This document shows positions 8,118 through 16,588 of a stretch of 64,000 nt of DNA, one piece after another. The notes under the pieces were generated by a model, which was not told the origin of the DNA, did no database searches, and saw only the letters and a list, made by a program, of their open reading frames with translations. This stretch comes from Oceanobacillus_B kapialis (GTDB taxonomy: Bacteria; Bacillota; Bacilli; Bacillales; Amphibacillaceae). A program made the translations under genes and the position numbers. The stretch is taken from NCBI RefSeq assembly GCF_042685265.1, contig NZ_JBHUMX010000040.1, one strand, 5' to 3'. Positions within the stretch are counted from its first letter, which is position 1; each line of letters starts with the position of its first letter.

Positions 8118-8363
8118 ATGGGTATTGTCGTAGTCGAGGTCTGTGACGGAAATGCAATCACTACAATTAATATAGAGGAAATCTTAGAGAAGGAATTTCC
8201 AGAAGTAGCCGTTTTGATGAACGAATGTTTATCCTTTTGCGGCCTGTGCAGGGTAAAACCATATGCACTTATTAATAACAGACGCATTTTCGGTAACACA
8301 CCTGAAGAATGTTTAGATAAAATAAGAGTAGCAATAAAAGAAGAACTGGCTGTTTATCAATAA
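8118..8363 (+). CDS. DUF1450 family protein (YuzB-like), 81 aa
   Basis: This small cytosolic protein has Cys9 and the cluster CLSFCGLC (Cys37, Cys41, Cys44), matching the CLSYCGTC segment of B. subtilis YuzB and the DUF1450 family. The fold is thought to be thioredoxin- or ferredoxin-like, but the function is unknown; redox or metal binding is inference from the cysteines. AGAAGGTAAG provides the ribosome binding site. The terminator stem begins inside the last codons of the gene. It is transcribed alone. Confidence 0.8.
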   Translation: MGIVVVEVCDGNAITTINIEEILEKEFPEVAVLMNECLSFCGLCRVKPYALINNRRIFGNTPEECLDKIRVAIKEELAVYQ

Positions 8364-8383
8364 GCCAGTTCTTCTTTTATTTT
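8337..8383. terminator. Terminator overlapping the end of the DUF1450 gene
   Basis: AAAAGAAGAACTGGCT pairs with AGCCAGTTCTTCTTTT. The left arm is coding sequence for the final residues. It is symmetrical and could also serve the convergent alcohol dehydrogenase gene. Confidence 0.85.
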
Positions 8384-8394
8384 TACATAATTTG

Positions 8395-8425
8395 ACGAAA
8401 GAATTTCCCGGGAAATATTTCGTCG
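8395..8425 (-). other. Long near-palindrome after the alcohol dehydrogenase stop
   Basis: GACGAAAGAATTTCCC is followed at once by GGGAAATATTTCGTC, giving 15-16-bp arms with one small bulge and no loop. It begins 5 bp after the minus-strand stop and has no T-run, so it is a stable 3' hairpin or a protein site, not a textbook terminator. Confidence 0.5.
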
Positions 8426-8429
8426 GATT

Positions 8430-9599
8430 TTATAGGCTTGCTTTATAAATTTCGACAGCATCCTCTTTTGTTAGCTTTTTAAAGTTTCCGAATTGCGGAC
8501 TTGCCACAACAGTTTTTTCGGCCATTTCCTGTACACTGCTTTCGTCTATGTCGTAATCTGCTAGTGTTGAAGGTGCGCCAATACTACTCCAAAAGGCTCT
8601 TAATTGGTCGATTCCCTCTAAGGCCACTTCTTTATCAGACTTTCCTTCTGTTTCCACATCAAACACGCGAACTGCTAGCTGTTTAAAACGCGCTACATTT
8701 TGCTCATCCATGACATGCTTCATCCAATTAGGGAATAAAATAGCTAATCCGCCGCCGTGTGGAATGTCATGCACAGCTGAGACTGCGTGCTCAAGGTTAT
8801 GGGTAGCCCAATCCCCGCGGAATCCCATGCTAAGCATATCATTTAAAGCTAGGGTACCACTTAACATAATGGTTTCACGATATTCGTAGTTCTCCATGTC
8901 CTCTAGTAGCTTTGGCGCTGTCTCCATTACTGTTTTCAGCAATGATTCACAGAATCTGTCTTGAATTGGCGTATTTGTCGTTTGATGGAAATAGTGCTCT
9001 AATACATGTGACATCATATCAACCATACCATATACTGTTTGATCTCGTGGAACAGAATACGTATGTGCTGGGTCTAATATAGAGAATTTAGGACTTGTAT
9101 ACGGCGAGCCCCAGCCATGTTTCTCATTCGTCTCCCAGTTTGTAATAACAGAACCGCGATTCATTTCAGAACCGGTTGCTGCCAATGTAAGCACTGTCCC
9201 GAATGGTAATGCATCTGTCGCCTGCTCTTTTTTTGTCACGATATCCCACATATCTACTTCCGTTGTTGCACCTGTGGCAATAGCTTTTGTACAATCAATT
9301 GTACTGCCCCCGCCTATTGCAAGTAGAAATTCAACACCTTCCTTCTTGCAAATTTCGACTCCTTTACGGACAGTAGAAATTCTTGGGTTTGGTTCTACCC
9401 CAGATAGTTCAAATACTTCTGCATCAATTTCATCGAGTTTTGTTAACACATTATCATAAATGCCATTTCGTTTAATGCTACCTCCACCATAGACAATAAG
9501 CACTTTTTTTCCATACTGTGCTACTTCATTTGGCAATGCATTAAGCTGGCCTCTTCCGAAAATTAGTTTTGTTGGATTATAATACGTAAAATTTTCCAA
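8430..9599 (-). CDS. Iron-containing alcohol dehydrogenase (butanol dehydrogenase type)
   Basis: The 389-residue group III alcohol dehydrogenase reduces aldehydes with NAD(P)H. The nucleotide motif GGGSTIDCTKAIA and the metal-binding region HNLEHAVSAVHDIPHGGG with its histidines are clear, and the protein resembles B. subtilis YugJ/YugK and clostridial BdhA. The start is TTG 9599, because AGGAGG lies seven bases upstream; an earlier in-frame start at 9626 would run into ridA. It follows ridA by 11 bp and is probably cotranscribed. The physiological aldehyde is not known. Confidence 0.88.
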   Translation of the reverse strand: MENFTYYNPTKLIFGRGQLNALPNEVAQYGKKVLIVYGGGSIKRNGIYDNVLTKLDEIDAEVFELSGVEPNPRISTVRKGVEICKKEGVEFLLAIGGGSTIDCTKAIATGATTEVDMWDIVTKKEQATDALPFGTVLTLAATGSEMNRGSVITNWETNEKHGWGSPYTSPKFSILDPAHTYSVPRDQTVYGMVDMMSHVLEHYFHQTTNTPIQDRFCESLLKTVMETAPKLLEDMENYEYRETIMLSGTLALNDMLSMGFRGDWATHNLEHAVSAVHDIPHGGGLAILFPNWMKHVMDEQNVARFKQLAVRVFDVETEGKSDKEVALEGIDQLRAFWSSIGAPSTLADYDIDESSVQEMAEKTVVASPQFGNFKKLTKEDAVEIYKASL

Positions 9600-9610
9600 G
9601 ATACAACCTC

Positions 9611-9988
9611 CTATTTTTGATAACAAACGACGTCCATCTCTACAAGGACATCTTTCGGTAAACGACTAACCTCTACGGTAGCTCTAGCTGGGTATGGTTC
9701 AGCTAAATAACTTCCATAAATTTCATTTACCGTAGCAAAATCATCCATGGATTTCAAATAGATTGTAAATTTCACGACTTCCCTAAAGGTAGCGCCTGCT
9801 TCATCAAGTATAGCCTTTAAATTTTGCAGAACTTGTTCTGTTTGTTTCTCAATACCTTGTACAACTTCACCTGTTGAGGGGTCAAGTGGTATTTGCCCTG
9901 AAACATAAATGAAATCACCTGCTTTAATGGCCTGTGAATAGGGACCGATTGCAGCGGGCGCCTTGCTAGTAAAAATAGCCTCTCCCAT
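9611..9988 (-). CDS. ridA: RidA family reactive enamine/imine deaminase
   Basis: This 125-residue YjgF/YER057c/UK114 protein forms a homotrimer that hydrolyses 2-aminoacrylate-type enamines and imines made by PLP enzymes. The signature PARATVEVSRLP contains the substrate-carboxylate Arg102, and Glu117 is in the usual place near the C-terminus. AAAGGAGG precedes the ATG. It heads a two-gene unit with the iron alcohol dehydrogenase. Whether that pairing is metabolic or incidental cannot be told. Confidence 0.92.
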   Translation of the reverse strand: MGEAIFTSKAPAAIGPYSQAIKAGDFIYVSGQIPLDPSTGEVVQGIEKQTEQVLQNLKAILDEAGATFREVVKFTIYLKSMDDFATVNEIYGSYLAEPYPARATVEVSRLPKDVLVEMDVVCYQK

Positions 9989-10048
9989 ATTGCTTTGCCT
10001 CCTTTGGTTACGTGTTAAGGATGGATCTTACCATCATCATATCATGAG

Positions 10049-10678
10049 TTACTGGGCTTCTGCCTCTATAACGTCTCGATAGTTCATCACTGCTTTCACG
10101 TAATAAATATCCCCATAGCATGCGTCTAGCTCCCGAGAGCCGTCCCGGAGGCATCGATATTTTTCTTTATTCGGATCACGGCCGTACATGTATTGGGAAA
10201 AATCAATAGCCGTTTCCTGTGAGTACTCCCCAGACCTTTCCTGTACATAATCAATAAAACCCCTGCCAAAATTATAGGACTGTACAGCAAGATGTATGTC
10301 ACCTTCAGCGTCATCCAGTGTTTTGGAAAAATATTCAACACCCTGTTTAATGGAAAGCTCTGGATCTTCAATACAGTTCCTTTCCCCACAATAACTTTCA
10401 GATGCTTGCATAGGGTCTTGGCCTCTTCCACCAGACTCCTGCATCATGATTGCGAGGATCACATCTGTGTAGTTTCCAACCCCATACTCCTTTGCATACC
10501 TTTCAACTAAAGGGCGATATTCTCTTACCTCCTCGCTGATAGCTGGACGTTGAGAATCTTCCGTAGTTTGATTCCATTCATAGGCTATGAAGGAAAGCAC
10601 CAACAACACTCCACTAAGCAGTAGAAACAGAAGCATGGTGTGCTTTAGTGCACGTATATGGCGTTTTCTACCTTTCAT
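10049..10678 (-). CDS. Membrane-anchored lysozyme-like muramidase (CwlT N-domain type)
   Basis: This 209-residue protein has a basic N-terminus, one transmembrane helix (about 13-33) and an extracellular lysozyme-like domain. The segment ILAIMMQESGGRGQDPMQASES, with catalytic-type Glu81, and ELSIKQGVEYF are characteristic of the family exemplified by the N-terminal domain of CwlT. ATG 10678 is preferred because GAGAGG sits seven bases upstream; it overlaps the preceding gene by 11 bp. It would cleave glycan strands at the outer membrane face. CwlT-type enzymes are common in conjugative elements, but no such genes are here. Confidence 0.8.
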   Translation of the reverse strand: MKGRKRHIRALKHTMLLFLLLSGVLLVLSFIAYEWNQTTEDSQRPAISEEVREYRPLVERYAKEYGVGNYTDVILAIMMQESGGRGQDPMQASESYCGERNCIEDPELSIKQGVEYFSKTLDDAEGDIHLAVQSYNFGRGFIDYVQERSGEYSQETAIDFSQYMYGRDPNKEKYRCLRDGSRELDACYGDIYYVKAVMNYRDVIEAEAQ

Positions 10679-11102
10679 GCAACGCCCTCTCAAGCTTTTT
10701 CATGAGCAGGGCTACGACCACTCCATATAAGAGATGCCCGAGTAACCAATATGACAGAGAATGGAAGTCAAATAGATCTGGAGTACGCTGTGAGAATGCA
10801 GTTGTTCCATAAAGGAAGAGACCAATTGCCCCATTCGCCAGAACATAGGGTAACAAGCTATACGCCATGCTCATTCGCTTAAAGATTTCATATAGCATAA
10901 AAACTAATAGGACCGATACAATGAGATGTAAACTAAAATCTATAAAGCTTCCCATGTTCCACTCTTTTAAAACAGGTATATAATCAACATTTACGAGCAA
11001 TGTATATACTTTTAAGGAAGTTAACCTTTGGACCAACCAAAGAAACGCCCCTAAGAAAATGCCGGATATAATCCCAGTAAATAGGATTCCTATACGTTTC
11101 AT
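10668..11102 (-). CDS. Conserved four-helix membrane protein of unknown function
   Basis: The 144-residue protein has four hydrophobic segments and short loops with basic C-terminal residues (MKKLERALHER). I do not recognise a family with confidence; its size and helix count resemble YqhR/YagU-type membrane proteins. It sits 2 bp after the MATE gene and overlaps the lysozyme-like gene by 11 bp, so the three are almost certainly translated from one message. A role with the lysozyme-like enzyme is inference. Confidence 0.7.
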   Translation of the reverse strand: MKRIGILFTGIISGIFLGAFLWLVQRLTSLKVYTLLVNVDYIPVLKEWNMGSFIDFSLHLIVSVLLVFMLYEIFKRMSMAYSLLPYVLANGAIGLFLYGTTAFSQRTPDLFDFHSLSYWLLGHLLYGVVVALLMKKLERALHER

Positions 11103-11104
11103 CT

Positions 11105-12454
11105 TTATCCTCCATGCTTTTTGTTAAACAGTTCCTTTTTCCTCCATCTGCCAAACCGGTAATATAAATACGCACATCCACTACTAACTAAAAAGCTACT
11201 TCCCATTCCAATTGCGATACCTGTCTCCCCATATACACTTGAAAAGAAAGCAGTCAATGGGTAACGTAATACCCAAAAAGATAAAATGTTTAAAGCCAAG
11301 ACTTGATACATTGCTCCTGCAGCTCGCACAATACCATTTAAGATAAAATTAATACCAAGGAATGGATAGCAAAATGCGATTATCTGTAAATAGGTTGTAC
11401 CAAATTCAATCGGTTGAGCTTCATCTATAAATAAACGCACACCAAGTTCCGCTAAGAAAAACACAATGATTCCAACCAAAAACATAACCGTAAAATTATA
11501 TAACACGCCATACTTCGCAATTTCCTTTACCCGACTCCAGTTCCCAGACCCGATATTTTGCCCTGCCATACTGCTTACAGAGGTACCAAGGGCATGGGCA
11601 GGCAGCATAAGCAAACTATCCAGCCTCTGCGCTGCACTAAATCCAGCAACAACATCAGACCCAAAACCTGTTACAACACTCATAATTGCCGCTACTCCAG
11701 CAGAAATAACGGCCATTTGTAAGCCAGAAGGAATACCGAGGTGCAGGATCAGCTTAACTTCCTGCCATTGCGGAAGTTTAGGAATGGTAAATGGTGCTAG
11801 CTTACGACGCAAGATGAATATCATCCCAATGATAAAGGATACACCTTGAGATAGGATGGTTGCATAAGCTGCCCCTTCCACTCCAAAATCCAACATACTG
11901 ATAAACAAAGGATCAAGTATGATATTTAAACAAACAGCGGTGACCACAAATAATAAAGGTGTTTTACTATCCCCTAAAGACCGTAATATGGTGCTAATAA
12001 AGTTATAGCCAAACAAAAACAAAATACCGAGAAAGTTTATTCTGAGGTAACTCGAAGCTAATGGCATCATTTCTTCTGGTGTACCTAGAACACCTAATAA
12101 CCAATCTGTAAGAAAAAAACCTGCTAGTCCAAGCGCTAGAGAGAATGTTGTAAGCAAGACAACAAAAGCATTCAAATAGCTTTTGAGGCCAGCTTCATGA
12201 TTTTTCCCCTTTTGTTGAGACAAAATAGTAAGTGCCGCGTTATTCATCCCAATAACAAAGGATAATACAGTAAACACAATGGTACTGGAGACGGCAACAG
12301 CACCAAGGGCGTCAGCACCGAGTAAATTTCCTACCCAAAGGCTATCAACAACCTGATAAGACGTTTGAAGCAGGTTCGTCAGCATGATTGGCCCAGAAAA
12401 AAAGATGAGCTGCCTTAGTATATTTCCCTGTGTAAAATCATGCTGTTTTTGCAT
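11105..12454 (-). CDS. MATE family efflux transporter (YpnP/DinF branch)
   Basis: This 449-residue antiporter has 12 helices. The N-terminal GPIMLTNLLQTSYQVVDSLW and the helix-5 region LRSLGDSKTPLLF mark the MATE branch containing YpnP and DinF. It is the first gene of a tight three-gene operon with the 4-TM protein and the lysozyme-like enzyme. Exported compounds are unknown; the wall-enzyme neighbours make an envelope-related substrate possible but unproven. Confidence 0.88.
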   Translation of the reverse strand: MQKQHDFTQGNILRQLIFFSGPIMLTNLLQTSYQVVDSLWVGNLLGADALGAVAVSSTIVFTVLSFVIGMNNAALTILSQQKGKNHEAGLKSYLNAFVVLLTTFSLALGLAGFFLTDWLLGVLGTPEEMMPLASSYLRINFLGILFLFGYNFISTILRSLGDSKTPLLFVVTAVCLNIILDPLFISMLDFGVEGAAYATILSQGVSFIIGMIFILRRKLAPFTIPKLPQWQEVKLILHLGIPSGLQMAVISAGVAAIMSVVTGFGSDVVAGFSAAQRLDSLLMLPAHALGTSVSSMAGQNIGSGNWSRVKEIAKYGVLYNFTVMFLVGIIVFFLAELGVRLFIDEAQPIEFGTTYLQIIAFCYPFLGINFILNGIVRAAGAMYQVLALNILSFWVLRYPLTAFFSSVYGETGIAIGMGSSFLVSSGCAYLYYRFGRWRKKELFNKKHGG

Positions 12455-12543
12455 CTTTCTTCCTTCTTTCTATAATGCTTTGCTTCATTTTTCTTTCGTT
12501 CCTATTTTACTATAATCTACCCTCCCCGTAACGAGCTAAAGCT

Positions 12544-12590
12544 TATCAAAAAGGTGACCGGAATTATCTTGCTTCCGGTCACCTTTGATA
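12544..12590 (-). terminator. Terminator after the TRAP permease
   Basis: AAAGGTGACCGGAA and TTCCGGTCACCTTT pair, extended by TATCAAA/TTTGATA, around a 9-base loop. It lies 25 bp past the permease stop. Confidence 0.88.
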
Positions 12591-12614
12591 TGAAATAGAT
12601 TATTTAATTAAAAC

Positions 12615-14618
12615 CTAACCATTCACTTGTTCTTTTTTCCCTGTCTGGTTTCCTTTTTTCCAGACAAGCTGCATAACAATCATGACGATAAAAGCAGCTA
12701 ATCCGAATAGATCTGTATTGCCTTCTGGATAGATAAGGAAAAGCCCGACTACTACGGAAACAATTCGTAATGTCCAATGTAATTTACGATACCAGAAGCC
12801 GATAAGCCCTGCACCTATCGCAATCATTCCACTGATTGCCGTAAACAATATCCATATTATTTCCCAGAAGTGCGTATCGATCATCAGCAGCTGTGGCTGC
12901 AGCACAAACATATACGGGATAATGAATGCTGCAATTGCTAGCTTGGAAGCATTTCCTCCTGTGCGGATCGGCTCCCCACCAGATATACCCGTTGCGGCGA
13001 ATGCAGCTAGTGCCACAGGCGGCGTAATATCTGCCACAATACCGAAGTAGAATACGAACATGTGCCCAGCTAGCACCGGAATTGCTACTTCTAGCTGATC
13101 ATTCAATGCCAAGATTGCTGGTAAAGCAATTGTGGATGTGATGATATAGTTTGCCGTTGTTGGTGAACCCATTCCCAAAATAATCGATGCGATCATTGTA
13201 AAGAATAGGGTTAACAGCAACTGAGCCTCAGGTGAGCTTGCAAGAGAGCCCGCTACATCCACAAGGCTATTTCCAAGCTTCAAGCCAAGACCCGTTTTGG
13301 TTACAACCCCAACAATAATACCTGCACAGGCAGTCGCTGCTGCCACTCCTAGCGCGGTTCTCGCACCAGATGTTAAAGCAAGCACAAATTTTGATGGCGT
13401 AATTCTTGTATCAGCTCTAAATAAACTTACAATAACGGTAATAAGAATTCCCAATAATGCTGTCCGTTCTATACTGAAACCTTGGAAAAGGAGTAGCACG
13501 ATTGCAATAATCGGAAGTAGTAAATGAATTTTTTTCAGAACAGATTTCTTACTAGGGATTTGCTCTTTCGGCAATCCATGCAGTCCCACTCGCTTTGCTT
13601 CCAAGTGAGTCATAATCCAAATACCAGAGAAATACAAGATAGCTGGAATGGTTGCCGCCTTGGCAATCTCCCAATATCCAACACCTGCAAACTCAATCAT
13701 CAGGAAAGCAGCAGCCCCCATTATAGGCGGCATAATTTGGCCACCGGTTGAGGATGCAGCTTCTACCGCACCCGCAAAATTCGGACGGTAACCGAGCTTT
13801 TTCATCATAGGAATCGTATAAGACCCTGTCGTAACAGTGTTCGCTACCGAGCTTCCAGAAATGGTCCCATTTAATGCACTTGAAAAAATGGCAACCTTGG
13901 CTGGTCCACCTGTTCGGCGTCCAGCTAGTGCGATAGCTAGATCATTAAAATAATTTCCCACACCTGTTTGCACTAGAAAAGCACCAAACAACAGGAATAA
14001 GAAAATGTATGTGGACGATACCTGTAACGGAGTCCCAAGAATACCTTCTGTTGTAAAGAACATTGAATCGATCAATTGCTCTAACGTCAGCCCACGATGC
14101 GCAAGGGCACCAGGCATATCAGGACCAATTAACGCATAAGCCAAAAATAAAATTGCAATAATTGTAATTGGCATTCCAACAGCTCGTCTAGTCGCCTCTA
14201 ATACAAGGAGTATAGCAAGTCCGCCAATAATGACTTGGACCTGATCTATGCCACCAATCTGCTGAACTAATGTATCGTAATACACTGGCCAATATCCACA
14301 AACAATAATGGATAATAAAATAAGTATATAATCATACCAAGCAACATTTCGTTTATTTCCCTTCTTCTTACTTGCAGGAAACAAAAGAAAGATTAACGTC
14401 AGGGCAAAGCCTAAGTGGACAGTTCGTTGAATGTAAGCAGTATACTGTCCAAAAGCTCCTGTATAAAGCTGAAATAAGGAGAAGGCAAGTAGACCAAAGA
14501 AAACCACTTTTGCAGCTATTCCAGTTAGTTTTCTTGTGTTTGATTCTGCATCATATTTCTGTAAAAGCTCCTCCTGCCTTGCTGCCTCCGTTTGGTTGTC
14601 TTTCGTTGAATCACTCAT
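12615..14618 (-). CDS. TRAP transporter fused permease (4TM/12TM, TAXI system)
   Basis: The 667-residue protein fuses the small DctQ-like and large DctM-like subunits of a tripartite ATP-independent periplasmic transporter. About four N-terminal helices precede a DctM domain with GSPTTANYIITSTIALPAIL and the GTISGSSVANTVTTGSYTIP motif. It uses an ion gradient to import a substrate delivered by the TAXI receptor. The start overlaps the DUF1850 stop by 8 bp (ATGAGTGA), and AAGGAG lies about ten bases upstream, indicating translational coupling. The substrate is unknown; small carboxylates are common for TAXI systems. Confidence 0.92.
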   Translation of the reverse strand: MSDSTKDNQTEAARQEELLQKYDAESNTRKLTGIAAKVVFFGLLAFSLFQLYTGAFGQYTAYIQRTVHLGFALTLIFLLFPASKKKGNKRNVAWYDYILILLSIIVCGYWPVYYDTLVQQIGGIDQVQVIIGGLAILLVLEATRRAVGMPITIIAILFLAYALIGPDMPGALAHRGLTLEQLIDSMFFTTEGILGTPLQVSSTYIFLFLLFGAFLVQTGVGNYFNDLAIALAGRRTGGPAKVAIFSSALNGTISGSSVANTVTTGSYTIPMMKKLGYRPNFAGAVEAASSTGGQIMPPIMGAAAFLMIEFAGVGYWEIAKAATIPAILYFSGIWIMTHLEAKRVGLHGLPKEQIPSKKSVLKKIHLLLPIIAIVLLLFQGFSIERTALLGILITVIVSLFRADTRITPSKFVLALTSGARTALGVAAATACAGIIVGVVTKTGLGLKLGNSLVDVAGSLASSPEAQLLLTLFFTMIASIILGMGSPTTANYIITSTIALPAILALNDQLEVAIPVLAGHMFVFYFGIVADITPPVALAAFAATGISGGEPIRTGGNASKLAIAAFIIPYMFVLQPQLLMIDTHFWEIIWILFTAISGMIAIGAGLIGFWYRKLHWTLRIVSVVVGLFLIYPEGNTDLFGLAAFIVMIVMQLVWKKGNQTGKKEQVNG

Positions 14619-15141
14619 GGATTCTCACTCCTTTCATAGATTGCCATAGTGAGAGGTTCTCAACCTTTAATTTAAACCAAGCTCCCGGTTCAAAATACTC
14701 GTTAAAATATACGAGATGTTCGTCGTTATCTCCCCAAACAAGCCTATTCTCTGAAACCGTTTTGCCATTTCTTATATTCATAGAAGGGAATATATTATCA
14801 AGTTCTGTAATATGATATTTTCCATTTTCATAATGAAACTCTTCTCCCTCTAATGCGTTAGATGGCATTCCAATTCCAAACTCTTCGTAAACAATTTCGT
14901 ACTGTTTTATATCATGGTTGCTCATAACCATATATTTTTCAACCACATCTGTCAGGTGTATGGAGTGTGTAAAGATTATTTGAAAGGTATCCCTTTCCTG
15001 TAATGGAAGAAAAGCTTCAATCTTATCTGTATTTTCTTTATAAAATACAAGAGCAGTTCGGAAAGGAACAAATAGAAGTAGAAAGAGAATTGTGAGTAAA
15101 ATAAATAGAATTGATATCTTTAACTTTATATTATGTTTCAT
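14611..15141 (-). CDS. DUF1850 protein of a TAXI-TRAP system
   Basis: The 176-residue protein has an N-terminal transmembrane helix and an extracytoplasmic beta-rich domain with FTHSIHLTDVVEKY, typical of DUF1850. Such proteins are regularly encoded between TAXI receptors and fused TRAP permeases, and an accessory role in that transporter is inferred. ATG 15141 (AGGTGG upstream) is chosen over an upstream in-frame start, whose extra residues resemble translated leader. It ends inside the start of the permease gene. Confidence 0.85.
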   Translation of the reverse strand: MKHNIKLKISILFILLTILFLLLFVPFRTALVFYKENTDKIEAFLPLQERDTFQIIFTHSIHLTDVVEKYMVMSNHDIKQYEIVYEEFGIGMPSNALEGEEFHYENGKYHITELDNIFPSMNIRNGKTVSENRLVWGDNDEHLVYFNEYFEPGAWFKLKVENLSLWQSMKGVRIHE

Positions 15142-15285
15142 AATGCCACCTGAAATCGTATGAAAATGAAACGACCGACAGCAATTCCTGACTAGAGGAT
15201 TCACAGCCGGCCGCTCGTCACTTATTGGTCATCTTTACTTGTTCTGTCTGTAAGAGCCTATGCTAACTAAAACGGCTAAGCCTTC

Positions 15286-16287
15286 TTATTCAGCACTTAC
15301 TCCTATTTCATCAAAGTATTTCTGTGCACCTGGGTGTACCTCAATTCCAATACCATCTAAAGCAGAATCCGTAGTAATAAACTCAGCTTTTGCGTGAGCC
15401 ATATCTCCTGCGTTCTCGTAAATCGCTTTCGTAATTTCGTAAACAGCATCCTCAGAAAGCGAATCTGTCACAGCAAGCATTGCTAATACTGCAACTGTGT
15501 TTACTTCTTCAGACTGTCCACTATATGTTTCAGCTGGAACTGTATCCGCTGCATAGTATGGATACTTCTCTACAAGCGCATCCACTTTATCCTGGGCAAT
15601 TGGAACAATGCTAATATCAACTGTAGCAGCTAGACCTTCCACCGCACCAGTTGGTGTTCCAGAAGTAATGAAAGCTGCATCAATGTTCCCATCTTGAATT
15701 CCACTAGTAGACTCACCAAAATCAAGATTCTGTGCCTCAATATCATCCATCGTCATTCCATGAATTTCTAAAATTTGTTCTGCATTGACATACGTGCCTG
15801 AACCGGGTGCCCCTACAGAAACCGCTTTACCAGCAAGGTCTTCAACTGACGCGATACCAGAGTCTGCAGTTGTTACAATCTGAATTGTTTCTGGATATAA
15901 AGAGCCGATTGCCTGAACGTTGTCAACAGGGTTACCCTCAAAAGAATTAATACCTTCGATTGCATTTGCTGCTACGTCGGTTTGCACAAAGGCTAGCTCT
16001 GATTGTTCCTCTTGAAGTGCAACCATGTTATCAGCTGAAGCGTTTGAAGATACTGCATCCGTTTCCATACCTGTTTCGTCAGATATGATTGTGGCCATTT
16101 CACCACCCAGTGGGTAATATGTACCACTTGTGCCACCTGTTAGCATTTGTAAAAACTCTGGCGTTTCTCCACCTTCTGCAGATTCACCATCACCATTACC
16201 GCCCTCGTCGCCTCCGCCACAAGCTGCTAGAAACAAGGCAAGCACTAAAAGCATAGCAAATGAAAATAGATAATTTTTCTTTTTCAT
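15286..16287 (-). CDS. TAXI family TRAP transporter solute-binding lipoprotein
   Basis: This 333-residue lipoprotein has lipobox LAAC (Cys23) and a Gly/Glu/Asp-rich flexible tether (24-40). The TAXI-type binding domain opens with LTGGTSGTYYPLGG and includes GAPGSGTYVNAEQIL. It captures substrate outside the membrane and hands it to the fused permease encoded downstream. The gap to the DUF1850 gene is 144 bp, longer than within the rest of the operon, and may allow higher expression of the receptor. Confidence 0.92.
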   Translation of the reverse strand: MKKKNYLFSFAMLLVLALFLAACGGGDEGGNGDGESAEGGETPEFLQMLTGGTSGTYYPLGGEMATIISDETGMETDAVSSNASADNMVALQEEQSELAFVQTDVAANAIEGINSFEGNPVDNVQAIGSLYPETIQIVTTADSGIASVEDLAGKAVSVGAPGSGTYVNAEQILEIHGMTMDDIEAQNLDFGESTSGIQDGNIDAAFITSGTPTGAVEGLAATVDISIVPIAQDKVDALVEKYPYYAADTVPAETYSGQSEEVNTVAVLAMLAVTDSLSEDAVYEITKAIYENAGDMAHAKAEFITTDSALDGIGIEVHPGAQKYFDEIGVSAE

Positions 16288-16321
16288 ACAAACTCCCCCT
16301 TTATACTCTATAGTGAATTAT

Positions 16322-16351
16322 ATTTTACATTTGAATCTATAAAGTTGTCAA
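16322..16351 (-). promoter_or_regulatory. Promoter of the TAXI-TRAP operon
   Basis: On the minus strand, a perfect TTGACA (16346-16351) is followed after 18 bp by TAAAAT (16322-16327). A second -10-like TATAAT lies slightly downstream. The leader would be short. Confidence 0.55.
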
Positions 16352-16528
16352 ACTCTTCCTAACACGAGTTGCCCTTTCCAATAATATCCTTAGTCTCTTA
16401 AACTGCTTAAAATAGCGATTTTTTTACACCAACTATTTTAGAATATAGGGTATTTGTTCCATTAATTTCTAACTATGTAATACCAAACTACGTATGCTAA
16501 CGTTTTTTTATGTTTAATTATCAATATT

Positions 16529-16557
16529 TTTACAATATTATGATATATTTATACAAG
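16529..16557 (+). promoter_or_regulatory. Candidate promoter of the acyl-CoA synthetase gene
   Basis: TTTACA (16529-16534) and TACAAG (16552-16557) are 17 bp apart, about 30 bp before the start. The region is very AT-rich, so chance matches are likely. Confidence 0.3.
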
Positions 16558-16588
16558 TACCAAACTTTTAAAAAGGAGATGATGAGAA

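Noticed and set aside
9291..9307. TACAATCAATTGTA palindrome resembling an operator
   Set aside because: It lies within the coding sequence of the iron alcohol dehydrogenase and is likely chance.
10049..10678. Integrative conjugative element inferred from the CwlT-like domain
   Set aside because: The enzyme lacks the NlpC/P60 half of CwlT and no conjugation genes are nearby.
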